Of a DNA stretch of 64,000 nucleotides, positions 10,501 to 21,600 are shown piece after piece. Made by a program: the position numbers and the translations under genes. Each line of letters begins with the position of its first letter. The stretch's first letter is position 1. This stretch comes from Blastobasis lacticolella (taxonomy: Eukaryota; Arthropoda; Insecta; Lepidoptera; Blastobasidae). Under the pieces are notes generated by a model. That model saw only the letters and a list, made by a program, of their open reading frames with translations, was not told the DNA's origin and did not search any database. Location: assembly GCA_905147135.1 (NCBI GenBank), contig LR990044.1, positions 20,777,622 through 20,841,621 of the forward strand, read 5' to 3'.

Positions 10501-13500
10501 CAATTAATTTAATTGTAATAAAATGTGGTTGTCCATTGAAAGAGCTAAGTCGCCTGTCAGTATTCGAGGTTTTGTTTATAAAATAGCAATACAAGCTGAA
10601 AAACCAAATGTCAGGAAACCAACCTAGAGTCGAGGTATTAGTCCATCACTATACAATATTTTCCTACACTCCTTTGCAAAAAAAAGTAGGTTCTGAATAG
10701 TAAGTTTGTGGATTCCTCGGTTATATTTAATTAAAATTATATTTATGTGAAGTTTTTAATGTGTCCAGCCCAGATTTTTGTATCGGTACATACTGGGGTG
10801 GGCACCAGACCATTCTGGGGTGGGCACGCCCCCCCCTTCTTCCTACGCCTATGGTGATACGTAAGCCTCAGGGATACGTGGGAAATAGGTGTCTGAACTT
10901 GCCGGTATCCGGAAAGAGGCCTCGTGGGCGACCCAAGAAGCGACGGATTGACATCGCTGAATCGGATGCGAGACCCAACGGCCTACGACGCGAGGATGCC
11001 GAAGACCGGGCGAAGTGGAGGGGAATGAGTAGGAAAGCGGATCCTAGCAGAGATCGGGATAAACGCTAGGACGATGATGAGGATGAGTGACTGAGCCTTG
11101 AAGTTATAGTAACTTCAATTAGGTAGAAACGACCAGTGCTGTGTACTGTGTAAAGCATTATGGAAATTAATTAATTATACTTAAGCGAATTACCTACCTG
11201 TTTTGTGGTTGAAACTGACAATGATGAGAAATAGAAAACTAAAAGATAATGATTAGCTTATAATTGGCAATTTAGATTGGCAGACCTGTTATCTGATTGC
11301 AAAAAGATTTAATCACCCATACTATAAATACTAGAACAATTTCATTAGGCTTTGTCTGATTATCTTCCACTGTAGCATCGGTTTCTTACACTCCAGTTCG
11401 AATGCCCGACGGTCTAGGGTACCCCTGACCTGACATTGGAGATATATTTCCAACATTCATCCCGTCTACAGCTAAAATAATCATCTTGGCGTTAATGTCC
11501 CGGTTGTGCTCTCGAGTACGAGGCCCGGGGTCCGCCTTGACCATGATCCAGGATTTGGCGATCAGGTAATTACAGTAGAGCGACTACCTACTGACCTCCG
11601 TATTCCTGCTACCAGGGGAACCTGACCAGATTGGATCATGGTTACAAATTCGGTTGCCTGAATTTGCAGGTTTCATCACGATGTCTCTTACCGTAAGAGC
11701 ATCGGTAAGAAATCAACTATTGTATATAACTCAGAAAAGAGTCATTGATACATAGCCGCAGCGGGATTCAAACCCGGTACCTCTCGCTTACGAGTCGGAT
11801 ACTCAACCACCCGGCCACCGACGCTCCCATCCCTCTATATTTTTTGTACAACTTGGCAAAAATAATATTTTTGCCAAGTTGTACACAGGCAGACCAACGT
11901 TTTGTAAGTTTCCTAAATTTCTAATATCGCTACAAAGTGGAATTTTTCTTGTACTCCTAATCTGTTTTAACACTAGAACTGTTTTAAAACTTTTATTTTA
12001 CCTACTTACTTAATTCTTGTATTACCCTTTCACGCCACAGCGTAAATTACCCTTACCACCAGGTGAGGTGGCGGTCAAATGCCTGGCTAGTAGAGTAATA
12101 AAAAAAAAAAAAAAAAAAAAATTACAAGAAAAAAGTGAAAGCTAGGCCAATATGATTAGTACAGATAAATCAATTTATTCTCCACATTATACAGGCATGA
12201 CACAAAAATTACTTAGGGGAAACATAAAACTTTACTGCTAAAAGTTACACGAAGGCTGTTACTCGGTGTAACTGCAATGTTTAATTCATTTTGAAACTTA
12301 TTTTAATGTAGTACCAATAATTAGGACTATAAACACTTTTTAAAAGTTATAAAGGCGTTACAGGATTGATACAGGAGTGGTATTTACTGCGGGTAGTTAC
12401 CATCAGGCAGGCTGTAAGCTTATTTGCCGCCTTAAAGTGCCAAATATATTTTCGGCATGTAGAGTTTTTCATTATCAAATTGAGAAAGAGCAAGCGCGTG
12501 TTATTCGCTGCCAAGCATCAATGTCGTCGTTGTTGTGTTCCGGTTTGTAATTTGTTTAAGTTAAGATAACCCGTGTTTTACGGGCATGAGTCATACCAAC
12601 TGCGTGCTTAACACGTGTTATTAGGTACCACTGCTGTGGAGTTCTTTTTCAGGTATTGTCTGCTCTTTCGTCTTTGAAAAATATTCGAAAATAAAGACTT
12701 TATAGAAGGTTATGAGAGTTCTGTGGCGAAATATAAGAATTCGAGATTTGGCGTTTTGTTTGGGTCAAATATTTGCGTGGACCAAATCGCAAAAATCAAA
12801 TAAAAAAAATCATTTTTGGCGTTATGGTCCCGGTAGTGCTCTCGCGTGTGAGAGCCCGGTGTCCGCCTTGACCATGATCCAGTATTTGGCAGATCAGGTA
12901 ATTACAGTGAAGAAATCCCCCTCTGTTAAGAGGGGAACCTGACCAAACTGGATCACTTTCAGTCACATAAATGTGCAGGTTTCATCACGATGTTTTCCCT
13001 CACCGTAAGAGAATCAGTTAGTGTTTAACTAATGTACATAACTCAGAAAAGAGTCATTCGTATATGGCGACACTAAGGTTCGAACTAGGTACCTCGGGGT
13101 ATCGAACCCTCTTACCCTAAACAATTAGGTCACCGACGCTCCTTTCCAACAACGCTCGATCGACCGAGAGTGTCGTAATGAAATATTTAGTTACCTATTA
13201 CCAACCAGTCCCGGATTTACACTAGTGTAAACGACAAAAATAAACAATATTCGCTCATGAATCATTGTACATATTACGTGGAAATCGAATTAGTTTAATT
13301 TCAGTTGACAAAATAGACAGACGTCAAACGACTTTTTGATTTGTAACATCTTTCCTCTCGCCATCCAGCAATCTGTGAGTGATTTCGTGAAAAGGGACGC
13401 AAGTCCGGAAATCGGACCCTCAGCCAAACCTGTAGGGTACTTCCCGTAGATCTATAAGCCTGAAATTTGGCATTAAGCTAGGTCTAGCATAAGTGCTAAG

Positions 13501-16500
13501 CAAATACATAAATAAATAATTGGTCAACCAAATTTTGTTTCTACCATGTTTGATACTAAATCAATAAAGTTCTCGAGTGGCGACCACGTACCGGAAGACG
13601 CAGTGCGGGTAGGCCTCCCGCAAGGTGGACCGACGACCTGGTAAAAATCGCAGATACCAGCTGGATACGGAAGGCACAGGGCCGGCCTTTGTGGATATCT
13701 CTGGGGAAGGCCTATGCCCAGCGTGGGCGTCTTTCGGCTGATATGATGATGATGATGATGGATGTTTGATACACTAGATGGCGCTCATCTAAATTAGGCG
13801 GTAATTCTAAATCCCATCACACACCACAGCCCGCGTACGCAACGATCGATTACCTCTTAATTAATAACAGCTGAAGTTATTATGTTATTTCTATGTTACG
13901 TAACCCTAATCGTAATGGTGGATTACTAATTGCGATAGTTATTATTTTATTCTACGACATTTTTTTCACGTAACAGCGCTATTGTGCGCGTCGGTCTGTA
14001 TTGTGGCGTCATTATACTGACGTAACATTACTCGTATATTACGTTTTTTTTTATAATACTCAGTGACAAACTATAGTAGGTCTCACATAGTTTGTCAATA
14101 GCGATCGTTGACCTTGCGTTCGGAAGTAATTCATATGTGGTCAAAACTTTTAGAGGACTTAATTGTAATTAAAAATAACAGATTCCTACGAATTGAGAAC
14201 CTCCTCTCCTTTTTTGAACTCGGTTAAAGAACCGTACTGTCTAACTTCGATTTTAATTAATGACTAGTGATGGCAGACAGAGGTTAATGCACTTTTAATA
14301 AAATGTTCACTTCTGGCACAATTTCATGAGAATTATGTAAAGAAATATATTATAATGCGTTCTAATTACATCCAATTTGAATGAATACGATAATTAAAAT
14401 CATATAGGTTTTAAGACTTTCTTGGTTATTCACTACACCACCACGCATGACCATGTGACCATGACGCATGCAACTGCGTCGAAATATCGAGGTAAAAACA
14501 ATACTAACCGTAGTAACAAACCCGATAATGTGTGTAGTGAATTAAAATCATAATAGCAATTCTTACTGTGAACATTTCCGACCGAGAAGTCAATGATCGT
14601 CATTGCCAATCTATTTGGCTCCTACAATAGCAGACAGTACCCCTGATGAAAAACGGTAACTGTCGTCCATAACATATACATTTTATGCACATAGATTTTA
14701 TATGAATAACAGTTTAATTACACGAAAATATCGGGGTGGCTTATCGCGTCTTGGGGTGTTATGTAGTTTGTAAGTCATGAATGTTTTTTTTACTAACTTA
14801 AATAATGGACATTGCCTGAATTTTTTTTTATAAGTTTGACGTGTGTATCTGTAGCTCTGTGACTTGGTGGCTCTGTCTGTCTGTCTGTGGTATCGTAGTT
14901 CTCGAACAGATGGACCGATGTAGATGTTGTTAACTTTTTTTTTATACCACTAAGGTGGCAAACAAACTTGCGGCCTGCCTGATTGTAAGCAGTCACCGCA
15001 GCCTATGGACGTTTGCAATACCAGGGGCATCACCCACGCGTTGCCGACCCCGTTAAAATCATTTTAAGCCCTTTCTTGAAGAACTCCATGTTGTACTCTC
15101 CAGGTAAAAAATATATATTTGAAAGCCAGTTAAATCGATATGGTTCTAAGGTTTGTTTCATTAAAATCGGTTTCGTAGTTAAGAATATTTTTGAGTTTAA
15201 GTAAACATGGTCGGAGGTTATCCGACATTTTCTGTCGGTTATGTTGTAAAGAATTGTTGAGAATTGAATGTTGTTAGAATAGCACCAACCCCTTACACTC
15301 GTGGGTGTCGTACAAGGCGACTAACGTTTAGAGGCAAAATATCTAGTTTCCATAAACTGGAAAATGGGCAGCAGCGTTTTTCATTGTTATGTTTGCAACA
15401 CTGCGATCTCCAACCCGCCTGCCAAGCGTGGAGATTATGGCAATAACCTCCCCTTTTGCGGGAGAGGCCCAAAGTCCTGTAGTGGACTGTTATGGGCTGT
15501 GATGATGATGTTGTAAAGGTTAGGTTGTTTTAAGCACCTACTTACTCACTTTCAGCATGGTCTGCAGGTTGACTGGAAGTTAAAGTCTTAATGGCTTTAA
15601 GTCTGGCAATAGTTAATTATATTAAAAAAGTTTTATAAATAAAATATAAATAAAGTATGTAGATAAGATTAAGTAAAATTAACATAAGCTACGATTTATC
15701 AGACCGTCAGCTCAACGGCTGCAAGTTCGTGATACATATTTCTCGGGATAAACGTATGACTTGGGACAACTTTCACTGCTCTACATTAGGACTAGGACAC
15801 GCGTTGTGTTGCCCATGTCTTTGCCAATACACATATGTTAGACTAGTTTAAATTGCAAAACAGACGTAAGATAAGTATACTACCTACGTCCTGCATATCA
15901 CTCAAAATAATCAGCGAGTGTACGTAACGAGTACATCCGGGGTCTGGGTGTTAGATGTAAATAAGTGTGTATTTAAAAGTATATAACTAGTTTAAATAAA
16001 AAATAAATGAATCATCAATTTATTTCTCCAGTTTATCAGTTGTCTAGTACCCGTAATCTTTGGGGCTAGATGGGGCTGTGTGAATTGTCCATGAGTATAT
16101 TTAATATTTATTCATCCGTAGCAGAATTGATGTGAGAGACATTATGTTGTAGAAAAGTTGAAGAGGCTGGCCTGCGCTTGTTTAGTCATGTGCTGCGTTA
16201 GCCCCAGGGATACGTGGGGAAAGATGCCTATACCAGTCTGTGTCAGGAAAGAGGTCCCGCTGAGTCGGATGCGAGAGCCAACGGCTTACAACGTGACAAT
16301 GCCGAAGATCGGGCGAAGTGGAGAATATTATGTAGGAAAGCGCACCCTGGTAGAGACTGGGGTAAGCACTAGGATGACGACGATTAGCTACACAACCAGG
16401 CCTAGTCAAAACCTAGAATATTATTACCATCAGGCCAGCCGGAAGTTTGTGGTAACGTAACCTTAGTGGTGTAAAACATAAAAACATGGCAAATATATAC

Positions 16501-19389
16501 CAAAAGACAAAGCAGTTTGGAGGCACAGAACAGAATATCAATAAAAATTAAAATTTAATTATGAGTAGAACTTTCAATCGTGAAAAAGGACCGGGTAGGA
16601 AAGTAGGAAGGACGCACACAGTAACACGCCGACCACCCCAGAAATTTGGACAAATATGGGGGCCTCTGCTCCATAAGGTGGAGTTTCTTTTGGCACTTTT
16701 GTCCGTGCTTTTCTAGGGGGCCCACTGAAAACCAGCGTCACGGCAACTGTCGTGGCATATGCTGAGTGTGGCCCCATTGCACTGTCCACATGGCACAAGT
16801 AACGAGATTAGAGTATCTTTTTCTAGTTTTGGTTTATGTCTCTGTTTGATTATATTTTTTAAATTAAATTTTAAGAATTTTGTGCTGTGTGTTTGAGTGT
16901 AATAACTGTGTTTTACTTTACTTTACTTTACTATAATCTAACCTTTGTCTTCCTTTGCATCATTCCAGATCCTCCTGTCAGTATACTACGAGAGCAATTG
17001 CAGCGACACCAGATCGTTCATAAAGAGACAGTTGCAGCCGACTATACACGCGTTACGTGACCGTATCAGTCTGAAACTGGTACCCTTCGGCAAGGCAAAG
17101 GTGGGTACAGTAAACGTACATACGTGACATCATGACCGCAGGATTTTTTTAGTCTTCGCAGTGACAGACGAGCTGACAGCTCACCTGATGGTAGGCGGTA
17201 ACTGTCGCCCATAACATCGGCGATTCATTCGTTTGGGTTGCTGGCAACGAAAATGCTGAACTGCAGGTATGTTGTCACTGTGAGAACTGATATGAATAGC
17301 TTCATGCCTGTAGTTGCTTGGTGACAGAAATAGATAAGGCAGTGGTACTCACCGAGCCAGGCTCTTCCGGCTTGACAGAGTCCTACCACCTGATCAAAGC
17401 CAATTTCCAAGCTATCCATTATCCACGAAGGTTCTAGTTAGTAGTCCTCAGACATTGTCGCCTTACATCCGTAAATCGAAGATGTCTGTGTTACATCACT
17501 TGAGTGTAAGACAGATAAAGTAATGATATAGAAAACACTCCATCTCAGGGGGATGTGGAACAAAACCTGGTCATCAGCGGGTTTTTTTTTTTTTTTTTTT
17601 TTTTATATCATAAGAGTATCGCTAATGCGTTGCCCACCTCTATAACACGTTGCTCTGGCAGCAAAAAGCAAATGCCACTCCACTGCCAAAGCCACGGTTC
17701 CCCAAATCCCCACCCCATGGAGCACTGGAAACCTTACTCACCGGCAGAAACACAATACTATTTAAAAGAGTATTATTTAGCTGCGATATTCTGTAAGGTG
17801 GAATACCTTGATGAACCTCGTTTTCTAACGGTATTAGGAGGCCCAGCTAAGAGTGTCGAGCTCGTTACGTTGCTCAATTAGCCTCAACGTACAAAACGGT
17901 CACCCATCCAGTTACAATACACCGCAACGTCTTTTCCACAGAGCATAAACTTCGGCAGGAACGGATTCGTATGCCAGCACGGACCGAACGAGTGTCTCGG
18001 AAATATGGTCCAGGACTGTACCTTAGACTTGATGAGGTACGACAGTGACGCCAATGTCGTCGACTACGTGGCCTGCGAAATGGACACCTTGGCTGGTACA
18101 AGAAATGACTTGACGGTGAGTAGTCTGTGGGCCTTATAAGAAAGCTTTCGTCCTAAGAGCAATGATAATGGCTATGCTCAGAGTCTCGTTGCGCGATCGA
18201 ATCAGAAAGGAAGAGATTCGCAAGCGAACTAAGGTCACTGACATAGCCCGAAGGATTGCCAAGCTTAAGTAGCAGTGGACAAGGCACATAGCTCGTAGAA
18301 TGGATTGCCACAACCACGTACCGGAAGACGCAGCGTGGGTAGGCCTCCCACAAGGTGGACCGACGACCTAGTATTCAAGAGAGTCAAGCTGGATGCGGAA
18401 GGCACAGGACCAGCCGTTGTGGAGAGCTATGCCCAGCAGCAAGCGTAAAAGTTGTAGAAAATGTAAAATCCTTTCCAATGACATATCGCTCAACGTTATT
18501 GGTCATATAGGCTAGGGTTCATACATTTCTGCCGGTCCTCCTTAGCTCTTTTTCGCACACACGTTCCAAAATGCATGATACGACAATGGCCCTTATTCTA
18601 TGAGCAACGCGTTACAGTTTTGTCTCTCAGTGTAAATAATACAAAAGACAAACGGGCCACCTGCCCTCCACATACAACATTTTTTCGCTTTCGTAAAACA
18701 TTATTATCGCTTACAGTGTGTCTCAAGAGCCGGTGTGAATCCTTACCTCGTGAGGAATTGCGTAAGCGGACAGCACGGCGTAAGACTCCAACTGGACTCC
18801 GAATACCAGACCAGCCTGGTTCAGCACAGTTTCATCCCGACAATCACCATCAATGATGTTAGTATTGTAACTTACAGTTTATCCATTTTTCTAACGTCAT
18901 CTTACAAAAAATTCGGGGAATTAAACCGACTCCAAAAACCTACATTGATTTGGTAATAGTGAGGTGAAAAAATTTCGTTTTAAAATTTCAGTCAGTGGTA
19001 TGTAACATCAATACTTCATTTATTAAACAGTTTATTGCACACAAGGAAGTTGTTAAGGAATAAAATCCTAGTCAAACCTCACACAAGGTACTATCATACC
19101 TTGATACTACCTCGCAGCTGATTTGCCTTGCTACGATTGGTAGATTTTCTTTGCGATCCTTTGCTTCATCCAAATTGAAAGACAAAAGTGAACGTATGAT
19201 ATCGCTATAAGCGCTTTCCTTCTAGAAAGAAGAGCGGACCCTGCCTGACCGCTCGGATGACGATGACGTCCTATCTAAACATATTTTCTCGTAATGTTTC
19301 AGGTATACAACCCGAAATTCCAAAGCGATGCGCTGCGAGATTTGTATGGGACATTAAGCGCGATACTTCAATACAACCGGCCAAGATGA
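7575..19389 (+). CDS. GILT: GILT-A: GILT-like thiol reductase with a single active-site cysteine
   Basis: Exons: 7575-7679, 16969-17100, 17942-18115, 18717-18857 and 19303-19389. Together they encode 212 residues, with every junction in phase 0 and GT/AG ends. Exon 1 gives a signal peptide (LFVVVRVTKA, cleavage near residue 20). Exon 2 holds VYYESNCSDT, the thioredoxin-like active-site strand of GILT: Cys46 is kept, but the second position of the classical CxxC is Thr49. Exon 3 holds the GILT signature CQHGPNECLGN at 90-100, with a later Cys105. Exon 4 holds PTITIND. Exon 5 ends NRPR, lacking the cysteine found at this point in its paralogues. Known family role: lysosomal disulfide reduction, and immune roles in insects. 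The in-frame ATG at 7470 was not used because it would bury the signal peptide. Intron 1 is 9.3 kb. Confidence 0.88.
7835..8045 (-). mobile_element. SINE-1 partial copy
   Basis: The body matches other SINE-1 copies: CCAGTTGTGCTCGCG, GGTCCGCCTTGA, CAGGATTTGGCAGATCAAGT and CCTGACCAGATTGAGCAT. The tRNA-like head is missing on the right side. Confidence 0.75.
8205..8600 (-). pseudogene. RTE-type LINE 3' end, ORF2 C-terminus
   Basis: The minus strand keeps 124 open codons ending the RTE ORF2: TVTQRAMERAMLGVSLRDR, RKRTKVTDIALRIATLKWQW, AGHIARRTDGRWG, GRRSVGRPPTRWTDDLV and EAYAQQWASSG, followed by the ATGATGATGA-type tail. It is 5' truncated, as is usual for RTE copies. Older pieces of the same family are at 13570-13760, 18165-18430, 41425-41560 and 48120-48250. 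Confidence 0.85.
8690..10430. repeat. Cluster of GAGCGAGCG(N)AGCGAGCTC motif repeats
   Basis: About thirteen variants of ATGAGCGAGCGNAGCGAG followed by CTCGAAATTTTTGACATTTT occur at irregular spacing, for example near 8967, 9831, 9909, 10052, 10123 and 10385. The core GAGCTCGCT/AGCGAGCTC is palindromic. A GGCGCGGATCCAGGATTTGG boundary at about 9731 recurs at the start of the second cluster (about 44571), which suggests that one transposon family carries the array. Confidence 0.7.
10850..11090 (+). pseudogene. RTE-like LINE tail, second family
   Basis: Open codons include KRPRGRPKKRRIDIAESD and NGLRREDAEDRAKWRGMSRK, then ADPSRDRDKR and a stop before GATGATGAGGATGAG. Related, more decayed copies: 1740-1900 (-), 16155-16390 (+), 20030-20110 (+) and 38785-39020 (+). 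Confidence 0.8.
11481..11828 (-). mobile_element. SINE-1, near full length
   Basis: Runs from TCTTGGCGTTAATGTCCCGG on the left to the head complement CGGCCACCGACGCTCCC on the right. The minus-strand head has an A box (GGCCGGGTGGTTGAG), the CTCGTAA loop and a GGTTTGAATCC B box. About 350 bp, among the best-preserved copies. Confidence 0.85.
11845..11885. repeat. 20-bp perfect inverted repeat
   Basis: TGTACAACTTGGCAAAAATA at 11845-11864 is the exact reverse complement of 11866-11885, with a one-base spacer. It lies directly beside the SINE-1 head. Confidence 0.85.
12030..12121 (+). mobile_element. Retroelement tail ending in poly-A
   Basis: CACGCCACAGCGTAAATTAC leads to a CAGGTGAGGTGGCGGTCAAATG segment and about twenty A residues (12101-12121). 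This is the 3' end of a processed retroelement. Confidence 0.5.
12812..13142 (-). mobile_element. SINE-1, near full length
   Basis: Body from TTTTTGGCGTTATGGTCCCG; the head complement is near 13070-13142, with a diverged anticodon arm. This copy is more decayed than the one at 11481-11828. Confidence 0.75.
13570..13760 (+). pseudogene. RTE LINE tail fragment
   Basis: Matches the C-terminal codons and ATGATGATG tail of the RTE copy at 8205-8600, here in plus orientation (GGAAGACGCAGTGCGGGTAG, GGTGGACCGACGACCTGGT). Confidence 0.7.
13800..15260. other. Intronic DNA, no gene seen
   Basis: AT-rich unique sequence. It contains a short CTGT microsatellite (14874-14890), a 10-bp inverted pair GACAAACTAT/ATAGTTTGTC-like at 14068-14100, and a minus-strand retro-tail at 14935-15060 (TTGCGGCCTGCCTGATTG) that is also seen near 19560 and 63885. 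Confidence 0.4.
15270..15512 (+). mobile_element. SINE-3 family copy
   Basis: Consensus parts in order: AGCACCAACCCCTTACACTC, GTGGGTGTCGTACAAGGCGA, AAATGGGCAGCAGC, CTGCGATCTCCAACCCGCCT, GAGATTATGGCAATAACCTC, GGGAGAGGCC, AGTGGACTGTTATGGGCTGT and GATGATGATG. The order is the same at 33390 and 56030. Confidence 0.8.
15925..16095 (+). mobile_element. SINE-2 (Gly-like) body, headless
   Basis: TCTGGGTGTTAGATGTAAAT through GGGGCTAGATGGGGCTGTGT, the plus-strand equivalent of 2285-2440, without the tRNA head. Confidence 0.65.
17160..17410 (+). mobile_element. SINE-4 family copy in GILT-A intron 2
   Basis: Contains ACAGCTCACCTGATGGTAGG, ACTGTCGCCCATAACAT, TGCTGAACTGCAGGT, TTGTCACTGTGAGAACT, GACAGAAATAGATAAGGC and GGCTTGACAGAGTCCTACCA. 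The same blocks in the same order occur at 25475-25735, 27290-27525 and 35735-35995, all in GILT introns. Minus copies are at 50650-50860 and 63063-63330. Confidence 0.75.
17581..17815 (-). mobile_element. Retroelement with T-run, twin of 19845-20045
   Basis: A T24 run (poly-A on the minus strand) is followed by GTATCGCTAATGCGTTGCCC, ATGGAGCACTGGAAACC and CTCACCGGCAGAAACACAAT. The stretch is almost identical to 19845-20045. A protein-coding origin is not evident. Confidence 0.7.
18165..18430 (+). pseudogene. RTE LINE tail in GILT-A intron 3
   Basis: Codons resembling SLRDRIRKEEIRKRTKVTDI and ARRIAKLK, broken by a stop, then GRPPTRWTDD-like remains. It lies 50 bases downstream of the exon 3 donor. 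Confidence 0.75.
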
Positions 19390-19844
19390 AAATACTTTAA
19401 GAACGTTGCACTTGTTTATTATTAGCATTCTTTGATAGAACTATTATTACATCTATATTTTATGTTTACTACTATTTTATTACCAAAAGTAGTACCCATC
19501 TAAATGAGTCCTTGCGCGGAGACCACGGGCCTGCAGGCGTATGTTACCCACACTACAGGCATAAGGCAGGCCGCAAGCTTGTTTGCTACGTTAGTGGTAC
19601 AAAAAAAAAACACCTACGCTCCAGGTGCTAGTGGAATGTGGATGCTGGATGCGGGAAGCTGAGGACAGGGTGCATTGGTGCTCATCGACGCTAGGGCCTA
19701 CTAGTCCAGCAGTGAATTATAATAACGGTGGAAAATAGGTGCCTAACCCTACGTGTGTCAGAAAAGAGGCTCAAGAAACGATAGATACACATTTCTTTTT
19801 ATGACCTGATGGGAAGTGGTCACACCTGCCTATAGACATTAGCA

Positions 19845-20045
19845 ACACCAAGAGTATCGCCAATGCGTTGCCCACCTCTATAACACGTTGATCTGGCAGC
19901 AAAAAGGCAAATACCCCTCCACTGCCAAAGCCACGGTTCCCCAAATCCCCACCTCATGGAGCACTGGAAACCTTACTCACCGGCAGAAACACAATAGTAT
20001 TTAAAAGAGCATTGTTTACCTGCGGTATGATGCGATATCAAATGC
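19845..20045 (-). mobile_element. Retroelement copy, twin of 17581-17815
   Basis: Shares GCGTTGCCCACCTCTATAAC, GGCAGCAAAAAG, CACGGTTCCCCAAATCCCCA and TACTCACCGGCAGAAACACA with 17605-17800. A few substitutions separate the two. Confidence 0.7.
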
Positions 20046-20504
20046 AAGAGCCAACGGCTTACGTAAGGCGGGTGAAGTGGAGGAGGAAGAGAAAGCAAAA
20101 GGATAAGCCTCGCTAGAATTACAAAATCGGTGTAAAATTCAACTGCTTTTATTACACGTTCGTTAAAATGAACCATGACGTACAATTTTTCTTGTCTTCT
20201 GTTCAATTATCATGTAAAAAATCTTTAAAGGAGCATTTTGAGTTAAGGTCTTTCTTACTACATAAAAACTCGGTAAACAGGTCAGGAAGTTGTATTTCTT
20301 TGTTATGTTTTTGTAGGTACGTACCGAATATACAGATTTCTGATCTCTAAAAACTCCTAATTTCATTTTTTTCTATACCTAAGCATGTGTATGTAAAGTA
20401 TAGTCACAAAATGAAAAACGGCCCTCCCCAAGCAGAAGGTCCACTGGAAACAATTCCGCCATCGCACCATCCGCCGTGGGCTGGGTACTCATCCCCACTA
20501 CGTA

Positions 20505-20765
20505 GACCCTCTGTTGGTCACGACGCGAAGGTTTGAAAGAACGTTTCTCGCTCGTACGATTCGGATGTGGAGTGAGCTCCCAGCCACAGTGTTTCCTTTG
20601 GACTATGACATGGGATCGTTTAAGAGGTATATTAGAGGTCTCTTCAGAGGCGTACGACGCATTGGTGACTCCCTTGGTGTTGCTGATGTCCATAGGCGAC
20701 GGTGACCACTTTGGATCAGGTGGCCCGCTTGCCTGTTTGTCTGCCGTATAACATAAAAAAAAAAA
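20505..20765 (+). pseudogene. LINE ORF2 C-terminus and tail
   Basis: Plus-strand codons RRFERTFLARTIRMWSELPA, TVFPLDYDMGSFKRYIRG and LGVADVHRRR, then a stop and the tail GGCCCGCTTGCCTGTTTG, CCGTATAACATAAAAAAA. The FxxRTxRMWNxLP motif marks the end of Jockey/CR1-like ORF2. Further copies: 47965-48120 (+), and bare tails at 680-760, 57430-57490 and 61040-61100. Confidence 0.8.
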
Positions 20766-21384
20766 CAGAAATGCACAGACGTACGATACGTTTATCATGA
20801 GTACTGCTAGTTTCTAGCTTTCACAGGCTGCAGATCTATCTCGTTGGTGAAACTCAAGTGAGGGTTCAAAACGTATTTGTTGAAGTAAGTGGCGGCGTCG
20901 CATCACACAGCATCGAATAAGGAGTGCCTATCAAGTTCCTTCCTCCCTTATATAACCTCCCCTTTCGTGGGAGAGGCCCTAAGTCCTGCAGTAGACTGTT
21001 ACGAGCTGTGATGATGACTTACTTTTAGGGTAATTCGAGGATAGATGGGCATAGTTTTTTTTAGAAGGACTTATCTGGGAGTGTTATTGTATAAAACCAA
21101 TTTATATTGTTTATTTGACAGTTAACATATTCATTATCAAACTTAACATAAAATTATAACCTCACAGAGTTTAATCATTCTCTCACATTAAATATTTTTT
21201 CAAAAATGGGATCTTGATCTCTCCTATAGGTATTTATAAGACGACCATAGAAGTTGAGGCCAAATGACGCGCTTATTATATTTTTGCCCCTTCCTTTACC
21301 TTTTTTTGCATATATTTTCTTCTTTTGGCCACATGCCTGACATTTACTGTCGAATTTAGTACAGTAAAGTCCCGATTCCACGGG

Positions 21385-21600
21385 AACTGGGTGTAATACA
21401 CGGGTGCGAACGCCGAAAGCACGAATAACGATAGCGCGAAGACGATTACCCGAAAGCTTGAATGCGCAATGGTTCATTTGTGCGAAAAATCAATTCCGCG
21501 AAAGCTTCAAAGAGCGAACGTTCAGTTGTGCGACAATTCCATTGCGCTATAGCCTAAAAGCGCTACGTTTTAATTGGGCGAATTATCTGCACTGTTGGAC
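21385..21600. repeat. Periodic GCGAA-rich tract
   Basis: Recurrent GCGCAATGGTTCATTTGTGCG-like blocks occur in both senses about 20 bases apart (GTGCGAAC, GATAGCGCGAAG, AATTCCGCGAAAGC, AGAGCGAACGTTC, TTGTGCGACAATTCC). It is a degenerate tandem repeat of unknown origin. Confidence 0.5.

Larger units (their letters stand above)
7680..16968 (+). other. Intron 1 of GILT-A (9.3 kb), filled with repeats
   Basis: No other gene is supported within it. Content in order: SINE-1 (7835-8045), RTE LINE tail (8205-8600), GAGCGAGCG motif cluster (8690-10430), second RTE tail (10850-11090), SINE-1 (11481-11828), perfect hairpin (11845-11885), poly-A retro-tail (12030-12121), SINE-1 (12812-13142), RTE tail (13570-13760), AT-rich unique DNA (13800-14900), SINE-3 (15270-15512), SINE-2 (15925-16095) and RTE-like tail (16155-16390). 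Confidence 0.7.

Noticed and set aside
17555..17881. Plus-strand frame beginning with a phenylalanine run
   Set aside because: The run comes from a poly-T retro-tail; the rest matches the repeat also found at 19845.
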